Positions 46,363 through 57,479 of a stretch of 64,000 nt of DNA are shown here, piece after piece. The position numbers and the translations under genes were made by a program. The stretch comes from Isoetes taiwanensis. Lineage: Eukaryota > Streptophyta > Lycopodiopsida > Isoetales > Isoetaceae. Within the stretch, counting starts at the first letter, position 1, and each line of letters begins with the position of its first letter. The stretch covers positions 15,160,891-15,224,890 of the forward strand of contig JAJEKV010000027.1 of the NCBI GenBank assembly GCA_021234155.1, in the 5' to 3' direction. The notes under the pieces are model-generated. The model had not been told where the DNA came from. It made no database searches and worked only from the letters and a program-made list of their open reading frames with translations.

Positions 46363-49300
46363 GAATTTGAGACCATCAGGGTTGGATCGTGGAATGTAAA
46401 TACACTAACTGCTACTAAAGTTTCTACTATGGATGATATCCTACAGGATTTTGATGTTATTTTTTTCTTAGAGACATGTGAGCATGAGGAAAAAGGACTG
46501 CCGGACATTGTAGGATTTACTTGTATCTATTCTGTTTGGAATATAAAAGGATGGAGACTCAGGGGATTTGGAGGCATTGCATGTTATGTTCGGAATGAGT
46601 TTCTGCAAGCAGTGTCAGTTATTAAGCACAAGGCCTCTAAACAATATATTTGGATTGAGTTACCGGGTAAGAGAGGGAAGACATATGTTGCAGGTTGCTA
46701 TTTCCCGCCAAGGGAATCGCCTACCTATGATGCAGAGAATCTTGATAGGGATGATCCATTTTTTCATTTGGAACAGGATATAATTGAGCTAATGCCGCAT
46801 GGAAATATACTTTTACTTGGCGATTTTAATGGTCGTATAGCAAATAAGCAAGCAGCTATTAGCAGCCCAAATGGAGATCCTATTTGGATGGAAATGTTGG
46901 ATGACCAGGAATTGGTTACTAGTGGTTGGAATCGTGTATCTGCAGATAAATCTCGTTGGCCTAAACCGCAAGGATATCATTTGTTAAACATGTGTAGTGG
47001 ACTAAATTTGGTATTGTATAATGGTACTGCAAAATACCCGGGCTCAGGAAAGTGTACTTGTAAAGATGCGAGTGTAGTGGACTTTATAATAGCAAGTGTC
47101 GATTTTGCTGAAAGTATTGCAAGGATTTATGTAGGGGATATACGTACTGAGTCAGACCATGTGCCCTTGCTTGTAGAAATACATGCAACCGGATTGCGCA
47201 CGCAAAATGTCATACCTATGCAGAATAAGAAAATTTCTATGTCTAGATTTAAAGCTGAGATGTATGAAAAAGTATGTGAAGATAAAATTGCACAAAGCGA
47301 ATGGCCTCTTGATGCATTTGGAATAAGTGAACAGTTGACTTCTCTTGTACTTTCTGCAGCAGAACAGTGCTTTGTTTCTAGAAGGAGACTATTAGGGCTT
47401 CCATGTAATGGATGGTTCGACATGGAATGTAAGCAAAAGAGACAAGAATTCAAGTCGGCTAGGGGCGAAATTAAAATGATGGTTAAGAAAGAATATATCC
47501 GGTTGATAAAATCCAAAAAGAAAGCATTTTTGCGGAAAAAACATGAAGATATGATTGCAGAGTTGATTTCAGATCCTAAAAAGTTTTGGTTAAGGCTTAA
47601 GCCTAAGAAACCAATGAATGTGATGCTTAATGTGGTTGATTTGTGGAAGCAAGTGCAAGATCTCTATCATGTGCAGGGGCTGGATGAGACTTGGCATGCA
47701 GCTGGGTTTAATACCCTTGTATTTACTGGTGAGGATGTCCTTAAAGGACTACAAAAGCTTTCCAATGGAAAGGCGACGGATGCTTTGGGGCTAACAGCAG
47801 AAATGTTTAAATGGGCAGGTTCTTCTGTGGTTAATGTGTTGGTCTCAATGTTTAATGCATCATTGCATGAAGGGTTCCCACAATCATGGCAGATAAATAG
47901 AGTCATTCCATTGCATAAAGCAGGTGACGTATCTGATCCAAACAATTATAGAATGATAATGATTAGCAGCTTATATTCGAAGCTTTTTGCTACCATGCTT
48001 GATACTAAAATTAGTGGTTGGGCTGAGGAACATAAGGTACGAGCTAAGGGCCAAGCTGGCTTCCGTCGCAAAAAATCCACTACAGATCATCTGGTTACCT
48101 TCAGAGCATTGATGGATTCTGTTATAGGTAAGAAAAAACCCATGTTTGCATTATTTGTTGATTTCACAAAGGCCTTTGATAAGGTGCAAAGGAGTAATCT
48201 TTGGCAGCGCATGGAAAAGCTTGGAATCCCTATGGAATATCAATTAGCAGTCAAAGCATTATACGATAAGGTATGGGTGCAATTATCGTTTCCTTTTTTT
48301 GAAAAATGTCAGAGCTTAGTGGATAGCAATATTGGAGTAAAGCAAGGCTGCCCGTTGTCTCCGACTCTATTTGGTCTATTTATAGACGAGTTAGAGGAGT
48401 GGATAGCTAGAATTGGTGGAGAAGGTGCGTCTCTGAATGGATTTGTTATATTACTCTTGTTATATGCAGATGATATTGTGATATTGTCCAGAAATGTTGA
48501 AGGAATGCAGAGACACTTAGATGCCTTGGCAAAATTTTGTGATGCAAAAGGTATGGTAGTGAATATGAATAAAACGAGAATCATCATATTTGGGGCCAAT
48601 AAAGTGGATCACTTTGCATGGTACTATAAAGGTGAACCTATAGAAATGGCAAGTGTGTATAAATATCTTGGGCTGATTGTTGATAAAAGCTTTCACTGGA
48701 ATCAGGCAGTAGAGCAACGAGTCAGTGGTGGCTTAAAAGCATTGTTTGCATTGCAGAGGAGGTGTAATAATGCTGAAATATGGAATTTCAGTATTAAAAA
48801 AATGTTGTATAGCTCCCTTGTGCAATCTGTTGTGCTATATGGATGTGAAGTTTGGGGGCCTGGGCTTTCATTGGAGATGTGGAAAAAGGTTGAGAAGATC
48901 CAGAAAAAGTTTTTCCATACAGAACTAGGCACAAAAATGCAGACGCCTTATGATATGTTATTGGCCGAGTGTGGGATGCTTCCCTTGGAGGTAGAAGCGT
49001 TGCTTAAAACATTGTTGTATATATGCAAAGTGCAATTTGAGATGGAAGTTGACAGTTTGCCGCGGTTAGCATTGGAGGCAAGTAAAGAGAAAGGGTGGTA
49101 CACTGACATAATAATGTGGATGCATAAGTGGGGTTTGGATATAAATGCGCTTAGCAATAACAGATGTAGGCTTAGAGAATGGGTTCGGGAGCATGTTCTA
49201 CAGAAGTTATGGAATGTCCCAGAAGTGAAAAAAGAATTTTATAGAAGGATGATGAACCCAACCCTGCAGGAGGCATCGTATTTGAAGGAGTGGTTGCCCA

Positions 49301-49695
49301 TGAAAATGAGGCACACCATTAGCAGAATGCGGCTCAGTTCCCATAGACTTGGAGTGGAGGTAGGGAGATGGAGCAATATACCACGGGAAGCAAGAGTATG
49401 CAAGCTGTGTGATGCTGATGAGGTAGAGGATGAACCACATGTGATTCTCCATTGCCATGCATATGCTAAAATTAGAAGCAATTTTGGGATTTCTTCAAGT
49501 ACATTGTTAGACTTCTTTAATATTGCTGCCTATCCGATGGGTAGATTCCTTGTGGAGGTCCTCAAGCATAGAGATATTTGCTTAAAGAAACTGCATGACA
49601 AGGACCTTGTAGAGGAGGATGAGGGGGAAGAGGCTAATGCACTCCTGTCTGAGGATGCATTAGATGATATTTTTTATAACTTTGAATGTGTATAG
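46363..49695 (+). CDS. LINE-B ORF2: endonuclease and reverse transcriptase
   Basis: The frame is open from the TAG at 46362 to the stop at 49695 (1110 codons); the first ATG is 46429. AP endonuclease: VGSWNVNTLT (catalytic Asn, before the first ATG), DVIFFLETCEHEE, FGGIACYVRNEF, ILLLGDFNGR and ESDHVPLLVE. RT: SNGKATDALGLTAEMFKWAG, FPQSWQINRVIPLHKAGD, GQAGFRRKKSTTDHLVTFRA, FVDFTKAFDKVQRSNLW, GVKQGCPLSPTLFGLFIDEL, LLYADDIVIL (catalytic) and YKYLGLIVDKSFHW. C terminus: MRLSSHRLGVEVGRW then a C-x2-C...H...C zinc-like block (ARVCKLCDADEVEDEPH). All catalytic motifs look intact. Translation probably needs readthrough, reinitiation or a non-AUG start to include the first endonuclease strand. Confidence 0.9.
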   Translation, partial: EFETIRVGSWNVNTLTATKVSTMDDILQDFDVIFFLETCEHEEKGLPDIVGFTCIYSVWNIKGWRLRGFGGIACYVRNEFLQAVSVIKHKASKQYIWIELPGKRGKTYVAGCYFPPRESPTYDAENLDRDDPFFHLEQDIIELMPHGNILLLGDFNGRIANKQAAISSPNGDPIWMEMLDDQELVTSGWNRVSADKSRWPKPQGYHLLNMCSGLNLVLYNGTAKYPGSGKCTCKDASVVDFIIASVDFAESIARIYVGDIRTESDHVPLLVEIHATGLRTQNVIPMQNKKISMSRFKAEMYEKVCEDKIAQSEWPLDAFGISEQLTSLVLSAAEQCFVSRRRLLGLPCNGWFDMECKQKRQEFKSARGEIKMMVKKEYIRLIKSKKKAFLRKKHEDMIAELISDPKKFWLRLKPKKPMNVMLNVVDLWKQVQDLYHVQGLDETWHAAGFNTLVFTGEDVLKGLQKLSNGKATDALGLTAEMFKWAGSSVVNVLVSMFNASLHEGFPQSWQINRVIPLHKAGDVSDPNNYRMIMISSLYSKLFATMLDTKISGWAEEHKVRAKGQAGFRRKKSTTDHLVTFRALMDSVIGKKKPMFALFVDFTKAFDKVQRSNLWQRMEKLGIPMEYQLAVKALYDKVWVQLSFPFFEKCQSLVDSNIGVKQGCPLSPTLFGLFIDELEEWIARIGGEGASLNGFVILLLLYADDIVILSRNVEGMQRHLDALAKFCDAKGMVVNMNKTRIIIFGANKVDHFAWYYKGEPIEMASVYKYLGLIVDKSFHWNQAVEQRVSGGLKALFALQRRCNNAEIWNFSIKKMLYSSLVQSVVLYGCEVWGPGLSLEMWKKVEKIQKKFFHTELGTKMQTPYDMLLAECGMLPLEVEALLKTLLYICKVQFEMEVDSLPRLALEASKEKGWYTDIIMWMHKWGLDINALSNNRCRLREWVREHVLQKLWNVPEVKKEFYRRMMNPTLQEASYLKEWLPMKMRHTISRMRLSSHRLGVEVGRWSNIPREARVCKLCDADEVEDEPHVILHCHAYAKIRSNFGISSSTLLDFFNIAAYPMGRFLVEVLKHRDICLKKLHDKDLVEEDEGEEANALLSEDALDDIFYNFECV

Positions 49696-49760
49696 TGTGA
49701 ACGTCTTCTAGACCTGATGGTCTGACAGACGTGATTAATAAACATTTCATTTCATTTCAT

Positions 49761-49764
49761 CTCT

Positions 49765-49850
<86 letters not shown>
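49761..49850 (+). repeat. (CT)n microsatellite at the 3' side of LINE-B
   Basis: A CT run of about 90 bases begins directly after the pentanucleotide tail of LINE-B and runs into the subterminal part of Harbinger element C at 49851. Confidence 0.95.
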
Positions 49851-49852
<2 letters not shown>

Positions 49853-50167
49853 GCCACATGCTTGTAAAAAAACCCATCTCTCGTCATATACGTCTCCTCC
49901 CCTAAATGTACGTATTTTTTTGGGAGGAGAGGAGAGACCATTGCATCTCGAAGCTTAACAGCCTCGGTTATGGGCAAAATTTTTGCTATTTTTTTCGAAC
50001 CTGCATCAATTCCGGCCGACGAGTTCTTTGTGGGATAATTCGATCAGTAACGTTCCATTCGAGCCAAATGGTGGGATATTCAAGTCTGTTTTTTCTTGGT
50101 TCTTTAGCCTATGTGGGATATTTCATTTCCAGTTTTGCCTCTCTCGCTTTGAATTCGCCGCTAAACC

Positions 50168-51430
50168 ATGGATCCGGTCATTCTTGGCATGATTGCCATG
50201 CTTTTTCGGGCTTTGACACTCGGATTTGCATTCCAGAGATATTGTATGCAGCTACTTGCTCTCAACGAGCTCGAAGACCCAATGAACCTGTTCGATGATG
50301 AAGTTTTAGAAGATAACAATGATTTGTTTTTGGCGATCTACAGCTTTTAATGGTAATCCGTTCCAAAGAGGGTTAGAAGACCACCAAGAAGATTTTGGAT
50401 TGCTCCAAGGCAAAGAACAAAAATGGGATAATATCGATAACCATGCTTGGAATTTTCCGCCATCCTTTGAAGGCGATATGTGGCACCAATTTTACGGTGA
50501 TGAAAATGGCCACATTTGAGAGACTGGTAGGTTTAATTGTGCCTTATCTCGCCGGCCTCGGATTAAAAGTAAGGCCCCCGTTGATCCTGTGAGCAGCTTG
50601 CTATGGTTCTCAGATTTTCTAGCACACGGGGGATATGCCCTTACATGTGGGACAGAGATTTTATGTTGGGAAAGCAACAATGCAAAAATATACCAAGAAA
50701 GTCACGCTTGTATTGGCTTCGAAGACAATGCTTTACAAACGGTTTGTTGCCATGTCTACAGGAGCAAGATTAGCTCAGTGTATTAAGGAATTCCATGATG
50801 CAACTGGGTTCAATATATATGGTGCAGTTGACGATTTCCACATCTTTTTATGGAGGAAACCCAAAAAAAAGGATAATGGGGATGACTATTACAGCAGACA
50901 TAAGAGGCACTCATGTCTCCTGCAAGGAATTGTGACACATAGCAGATTATTTATAAATGTTTGTGTAACAAGAACAGGTTCAGTCCATGATTCTAACCAG
51001 TTCAAGAAGAGCTCCATCTATAATAAAATTGCCTCCAAACAAATTTTGTAAGAACCAGTGGTGACTCTGAGTGGCAGAAAACTGAAGAAGGGGCAGCCTA
51101 CTGACCAAGAGGTTTAGGTAACTATTCCACCACTATTATTAGGTGATTCAGCTTATTTTAGCAGGCCCTTTCTCCTTAAAGTCTTTTCTCAAAATCATGG
51201 TGCTTATGATAAGTTTATCAAAAGGCTTTGTAGGGGCAGAGTGTGTGTAGAAAATGGATTTGGCATTGTCAAGGAAAAATTCAGAATTCTGAAACACTTG
51301 CCTGTACATGTTGGCAAAGCCTCCATGATCATACATGTATGTTGTGTTCTTTGGAACTTTTGTATCATGGAAGACAAGGGCTGGGACATGCTGTCAATTG
51401 AAGACGATCCTCCACCAATATATTACTATG
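50168..51430 (+). pseudogene. PIF/Harbinger transposase (element C), frameshifted
   Basis: Pieces in order: MDPVILGMIAMLFRALTLGF, WDNIDNHAWNFPPSFEGDMW, ERLVGLIVPYLAGLGLKV, MPLHVGQRFYVGKATMQKYT, NIYGAVDDFHIFLWRKPKKK (first D, with AVDD instead of AVDG), YYSRHKRHSCLLQGIVTHSR, RTGSVHDSNQFKKSS, LLLGDSAYFSRPFLLKVF (second D) and RVCVENGFGIVKEKFRILKH (E). Frames change near 50340, 50500, 50600, 51050 and 51110. All three acidic catalytic positions are present, but the chain is not continuous. It may be a recently inactivated copy. Confidence 0.8.
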
Positions 51431-51739
51431 AAACAGAAGCCATGAACAGGTCCTTGAAAAAACAAGGTGATCAAATGTCCTCATCTATCTGCAACCTGGA
51501 CTTCTTTCTACTTGTTGGTTTTCCACAAACTCCAGGCTGGTTACATGCAGCTGATCTAGGACTAGAAGAATCTGTCTGGTTTCCTGTTGGTGTCCTATTG
51601 CTTGGAATGTCGGGCATGACTGGACTGTTCGGATTTCCCGTGTTTACATTATTATTTGAATTGGGTGGATGCTTTCAAATTGGTCCTCAAATGCTGCATC
51701 TGTTCCAACAGTTTCAAATAAAGTGTCATTTATAAATGA

Positions 51740-52486
51740 TTATGAGAAATTTGTATGCAAGTCTGCAGCCTCAAAAGCTTCATTCCCAAATTCGCCATCA
51801 TCCCCAGCCCCTAGAATTGGATTATTTGAAGTTGCACCATACTTCACCTCTTCCATTCTATCATACCACTGCCAAGTTGAAGGTTCCGACCCCGTCTGGC
51901 TATAAGCCTCCTTCTCATCTTTGAATTTAGCTTGGAGCTTATCCCATTTGTTCTTAAGTTGTCTCAGCTCCACTAAACCACCAACTATAGGCTGCAATTT
52001 GATCATAATTTCTCTCCATTGTGTGTGAGAGAGGTTGAGGGTGCCATTAGTTACTAATTTTATCTCGTTTAAGAGATTGAGGAAAGTGGAGACACCTTGA
52101 TCTGTCCATTGCACAGGAGACTTTCTATTCTTTGTGTCTATCACTTTTGAATTCTCTTTCTCGTGCACAACAAGAGCCAAGGCAGCTTCAGATTCAAAAG
52201 ATTCACTCACAATATCAGAGGAGGCCTGAATTTCGCTCAATACTCGTTTGGATCTCCTTTCCTTTGGCTGTCTTGGTGATGGAATTGGCTCAGAATTTGT
52301 CTCCAAATGCACATCCATGGAGATCTGGCCTATCATTTTCCAGGTCCTTCTTGGGGCTATTTTTTCAACCCGAGGAGGCACGAAAGGCTTACTGCTTGAT
52401 GGCAAAGCAGATCGAGAGGCCTTAGACATCTGAATCCAAATAATTATAGGGGAATAAGGAAGACTTAAAACGAAATTGAAGTTCAA
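51740..52486 (-). CDS. PIF/Harbinger ORF1 (Myb/SANT-like), open reading frame
   Basis: A 248-codon open frame; a second Met (MSKASRSALPSS) about 19 codons in is the likely true start, judging from element B. Basic leader: KPFVPPRVEKIAPRRTWKMI. Trihelix/Myb-like domain: VQWTDQGVSTFLNLLNEIKL, LSHTQWREIMIKLQPIVGGL, LRQLKNKWDKLQAKFKDEKE and STWQWYDRMEEVKYG with the expected tryptophans. Then GAGDDGEFGNEAFEAADLH to a stop. Compared with B it lacks the C-terminal coiled-coil part, whose decayed remains lie at 51440-51740. DNA binding may be retained but the oligomerisation end is lost. Confidence 0.75.
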   Translation of the reverse strand: MNFNFVLSLPYSPIIIWIQMSKASRSALPSSSKPFVPPRVEKIAPRRTWKMIGQISMDVHLETNSEPIPSPRQPKERRSKRVLSEIQASSDIVSESFESEAALALVVHEKENSKVIDTKNRKSPVQWTDQGVSTFLNLLNEIKLVTNGTLNLSHTQWREIMIKLQPIVGGLVELRQLKNKWDKLQAKFKDEKEAYSQTGSEPSTWQWYDRMEEVKYGATSNNPILGAGDDGEFGNEAFEAADLHTNFS

Positions 52487-52886
52487 AACTTAATGTATGA
52501 ATGCTCAAAAACAGAATGCAAATGGTTGCGAAATCTGACGAATACCTGGATCGTAATCGGATAATGGCTTCGAGAAATTGGATACTTTTGCAAGAATTAG
52601 GCGGCCTTGAAGATCAAGAAGCAGTGGAAATGGCGCCCCTAATTTTTGGTGTGGGAAACATTTCGGGCAGTTTTTTCAGGCCGCGAAAATTAAGCCTAAA
52701 TGTATGGTTAGTGGGCAATGAAGACGCCCCTAACGGCTGTTAGGGGCGAATCATCTCTCAAGGTGAGAGTTGGGTTTTCCCACTCTCACCCATCTCTCCC
52801 ATCTCTCCCATCTCTCCCCCATCTCTCCCCCATCTCTCTCGTATTTCTCTCGTAATCTCTAAATTTGTCTCCAGCATCTCTCTCTC

Positions 52887-53421
<535 letters not shown>

Positions 53422-54400
53422 ACCCATTGTCTTGCTTTAACTTTCCATGAGGTCTGTTTGTTTGCAGCTGTTGGACGATCCTCTTTCTTGGTGGTTCTCG
53501 CAGTGTGGTGGGCCCGGAGCAGTTCCCGAGCCGTCACCATGAGTTTGGGGGTCAAGTTTGGGGTTTTGGGCATTCGGGAATGGGAGTTGATGGCACAACG
53601 GATAATGCGGGTCTGGTGGCTCCATCTAGGAATTTTCCATTATGTGTGCTTTGAGATGAGGCAGTTGGTGCTCAACTCGATCTTATAATCTTATTGTTGT
53701 TACTCATTTGGGGTCATTTGCGATCTCCTATGGTTCATTGTACTCATTTTCATTCAGCTCAATGAAACACCACTTCATTGTTGTTGCTTTGCAAAGGACC
53801 TTTCTTTAGAATAAAAGACAAGGAGAATTACCTAAGCGCTGCCAAAAGAACAAAAACCACAACAACAATTCCTTCTTTTCCTTCCCATGCAAGCAATGAA
53901 ACGCAGCCTTAATCCGCGGGGGTTTGCTGTGTGCTTTCTTGTATTGGGCCCCGTTCAATCCAATTCTAGTAATAATGAACCTCCATCTCCAAATTACAAT
54001 TATTCCACCTGGTAGGAGGGGGGTGTGTATTTTATAGAAAATGTGATCATCAAAACCTACATTGTAATGCCCAAACTTATTTTAACCACACTTGGAGACA
54101 TATAAATGATGTGCAATATGGTACCTTATACTGTTACATTACTAACCTTGAACTTGGAACCTTGAATGGTACATTACTAACTACTTTGATGCATAATGGG
54201 CTAGATAAACATCGTATTTAAATATACCACACAATATTGTATAGGCCTAGGCTATATTTGATAATGCCCCCCACCAAGTTCTCGTGTTTTCAAGAGTGGC
54301 TTGGGCTTGAGATCACTCCTTAACACATTGCCCCTCAAGTTTATAGTGATCCAATAGTACAGATCAATCTTGATCAGTGTGTTACTGGAGCTATAACACA
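53422..54400. other. No supported gene
   Basis: The frame at 53359-53688 crosses the end of the LINE fragment and has no domain. The rest is AT-rich with no splice logic. Confidence 0.35.
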
Positions 54401-54503
54401 CTGCTACTCCATAACACCCTAGGGCGTTATCAAATGGATGGATCCAGATCGATTTTGATGGTGATCAGATGGCCCAAAACTCTTGAGGTAGTGTGTTAAG
54501 GGC

Positions 54504-54644
54504 GATAATGCCCTGGCCCGAGGTGTTACTGAAAAAAAAATGCGGGCCATCAAAATGGCTCGGGCGTGCGCTACGCACACACCCTCGCCATTTTGATGGC
54601 CCTCAATTTTTTTTTTCAGTAACACCTCGGGCCAGGGCGTTATC
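54504..54644. repeat. Near-perfect hairpin MITE, 141 bases
   Basis: The left arm starts GATAATGCCCTGGCCCGAGG, then TGTTACTGAAAAAAAAA, GGGCCATCAAAATGGC. The right arm is its inverse (GCCATTTTGATGGCCC...CAGTAACACCTCGGGCCAGG, GCGTTATC). Arms are about 57 bases with two to four mismatches around a loop that is itself partly palindromic (GTGCGCTACGCAC). A shorter relative (ATAACACCCTAGGGCGTTAT) lies at about 54412-54431, so the element may have inserted near an older copy. Confidence 0.85.
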
Positions 54645-55381
54645 TACACCATATCTCCACCACCATTGTATGCTCTATTGTGGCCATTAGGTAGGGAAAC
54701 GTGCACACATGCGTTTATCCCATGTACGCAACATGACAGTATGTGACCATTAGGTAGGATTATGCACTTGCATATGAAGGACCGCAACATGCTAGAAACG
54801 TCGAATATTTTGACCCATTTGGATTTATTTTATAAATATTATTATTTTTTTTTTGGAGGGGGGTGGGTGGGTGTTTCGTTGTCGACGGAGGTCACTTCTA
54901 CATATTCCATTGACGAGCATAAATCCTCTGTTCAATCACTCAAAAATCTTATTCATCCCCATCTCTCATATGGTATGAAAATGGCATAAGAAGGGGAGGC
55001 ATAATCACTTAGAAATTTTATCCATCCCAAGATCAGAGAAAATGGCATATGATGGAGTGGTACCCTCCTCAAGATTCATGTAGCCCTCCCTCACAAAACA
55101 CATACAATGACAACGTGTGCATCATTTGCCCATCGTGGCAATAATGAATTGGAAGTAGGTGGAAGATATGTTCTAATTTAATGATTCCAACTCATGCAAC
55201 ATAAAAAGTGAGGAAGAAAAATTCCTCAAGTGCTAGCACAAAAAAAAAGGGCCATAAAATGTTTCTATACAAGTTTGACAATATGGTATGGTACACATCA
55301 TAAGCTTTCAAATGATACAATGGTAACTTGCCACAAGTTCTCAACCAAATCTAGAACCCTTGAACAGGTACCATGAGATGA
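54645..55381. other. 3' flank of cystatin-like gene; no other gene seen
   Basis: AT-rich. A repeated phrase (GTGACCATTAGGTAGG, GGCCATTAGGTAGGG near 54682 and 54741) is the only structure noted. Confidence 0.35.
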
Positions 55382-56527
55382 TTATATGAAGCTCCAAAGA
55401 TGATTATCAGAGACAGGCAAGAAGCTCTGCAATGAACATCCGTTATCTCGAAAGTAGGCTTGGGAAACCCCACTTCTTCCATTCTTCATGACATTCATTA
55501 GGAGCTCGTAATGCACAAACGAACTGGGCACGCGTAATTTGGCACTTATAACTCTATCCAGAACTATGTCCTCCCCCTAAAGGGCACAATGCAAGTTACA
55601 ACATTAGATTAGTGTGTACAACCAAGGCTAAAAGAGAACTTGTATAGAGGAGAAAAACATACATTTTGGAAGTTAAAGTTTTGCACTGCATATTTGCCCA
55701 AGTCTTGAAGGCCTTGATCTCTAGGATCCTCATTAAGGTAAGTACCAGGAGTGGGTATTAAAGGCAAGAATTTTTCAACTGTAAATGTGCCCTTCTTCAC
55801 CAACACTATGGCCTCATATAACCTCCATTTCTGCTCCTGTGAAGGGCTAATTTTAAGCAAAAACTTTTCTCCTTCATCTGCTTCTTTCTTCTGTGCTTCT
55901 ATCACTCTGTGGTTCCACATCCTTAACCCCCTTGGCTGATGAAAATACACAGTGTTAATAAACTGATTTTGTTTCAGGTAATTTGCATGCAATTTGAGAA
56001 CAAGTTTTGCTTACCAGTCTCTTGCTGAAGTGGTTCATTGCATATTTGGCCATCAATTCCACTTGTTCAGTAGTTGGATCAATATTTTGCCATGAATCTG
56101 GCTTGACTTCTAGCGCATAGAATGAAAGCATGGATGGAAAAGCCCCTTCTATAATGGCGTCATAAATCTCCGGTTCATTTCGGTTCCAAGCTCTCAAACG
56201 GATATGTGCAGTACTGCTTCCTGCCTGGCGCCATGCCCCAACTACAATGTGGTGAAACAGAGTAGATTGGCCGGAATTTTGCTGTTTCGAACAGGAAAAA
56301 ACCTATTTTGAGAGGGATCAGAGAGGGAAAGAAAATAAAAGAGCGATTTTGTAACATACCAGGTTTAGGTTGTATTCCCGGACAGCGAAAAGGGCGAGCT
56401 CGACGACGGACCTGCTCTCGACATCTAAAGGCTCCCACCGTATTTGGGATGCGGAAAATGAAGGGATAGCGAATGCTAAAAGCACGAAGACTAGAATCTG
56501 ATGCTGGGCCGCCATAGCTCCGACCAC
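55382..56527 (-). CDS. Secreted three-domain cystatin-like protein, 4 exons
   Basis: Exons 56527-56360, 56281-56015, 55935-55663 and 55576-55382 join with GT-AG introns, all in phase 0, giving 300 residues. Residues 5-25 (AAQHQILVFVLLAFAIPSFS) form a signal peptide. Three cystatin-type units follow. Each helix has the family pattern (VELALFAVREYN; VELMAKYAMNHF; LQDLGKYAVQNF) and is followed by a strand block (RAWNRNEPEIYDAII; KWRLYEAIVLVKKG; VHYELLMNVMKNG). Each intron falls just after a helix, so exons 2 and 3 each hold the strands of one domain and the helix of the next. None of the domains has the QxVxG loop needed for papain-type inhibition, so an inhibitor role is doubtful. Start: a second in-frame ATG lies four codons on (MAAQHQ). 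The frame is clean and probably functional. Confidence 0.8.
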
Positions 56528-57440
56528 CGAAGCATCTCCTTCTTATTTAAGCAAAGACTAGGGGTTCCTGTTACTTTTGGGACAATGACTAAATATCTTG
56601 TAGGCACATGCTTGTAGTAAATACGTGGCATATTCTATTAAAACGTTGATAGTGGTAGACCCCCAAATTCCACCCTTCTAGAAGCTCATACACAACTTAG
56701 CGTTCTAGAAGCACACTCTATCTTAACACAAATACATATCAATAACCGACTTGTCATATGCATGGACTATTTTATGATCTTGTACCACTTGAATTGGCAT
56801 TCTGCACATGTACTTGTTTTAATTTGTCAATCATCTCGTTCAAACCTTGTGTTTCCACGATGGAAACCTCGTGTTAAATTATTCCGCGTAGCTACCCAAG
56901 ATTCAAATTTATCTGTAAAATATCTCCCCTGACCTAAATATCTCCAAAATATCTCTCTCGACCTAATTCTTAATCGCAAATGTTCCAAAAAATCTTTGTC
57001 TTCAGATTATTAGACATTAGCGATGCTTGGCAGATTCTAATTAGCAAGCCAATTTGGATGGTGAAGCAGTCATCTCCTTGGTATAAGCCTTTAGAACTTG
57101 TTTTGACATTGTGCACAATAATCTATTAGGTTTGCTTGACTTTTGGGCCCTTGTGCCTTTTTTTATTATCTAGGGTTCTTGTTCATGTTCTATATCATAC
57201 TCCAATGCAAGAAAACTAGCAAAATCAAAGTCTTAACCATACAAAAAGGCACAATCTGAAATATGTTCAATAGTTTAAGATACTAATGGCTCGCTCTATT
57301 TCTAAATGCCAAATGTATAAAAATACCTAAATTAAGTACTCAAATACCTTATGTTGAACCTTTCATTTTTTCATTTCCGTATAGATGAAATTTGAATACG
57401 TATTGTTAAAAAGGTAGTCAAAACTATTGGACTTAGTTTG
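56528..57440. other. Upstream flank of the cystatin-like gene; no other gene seen
   Basis: AT-rich. A short repeated phrase (AAATATCTC...GACCTAA at about 56918-56970) is present. A TTAAATAAG sequence close to the start codon (minus strand, near 56543-56551) is too close to the ATG to assign as a TATA box. Confidence 0.3.
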
Positions 57441-57479
57441 GTGAGGATATGTATTATGCATTTGCTGATTTCAAGAGGC

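Noticed and set aside
47127-49481. Minus-strand frames of 60-129 codons within LINE-B ORF2
   Set aside because: They are shadows of the strongly supported plus-strand endonuclease/RT frame.
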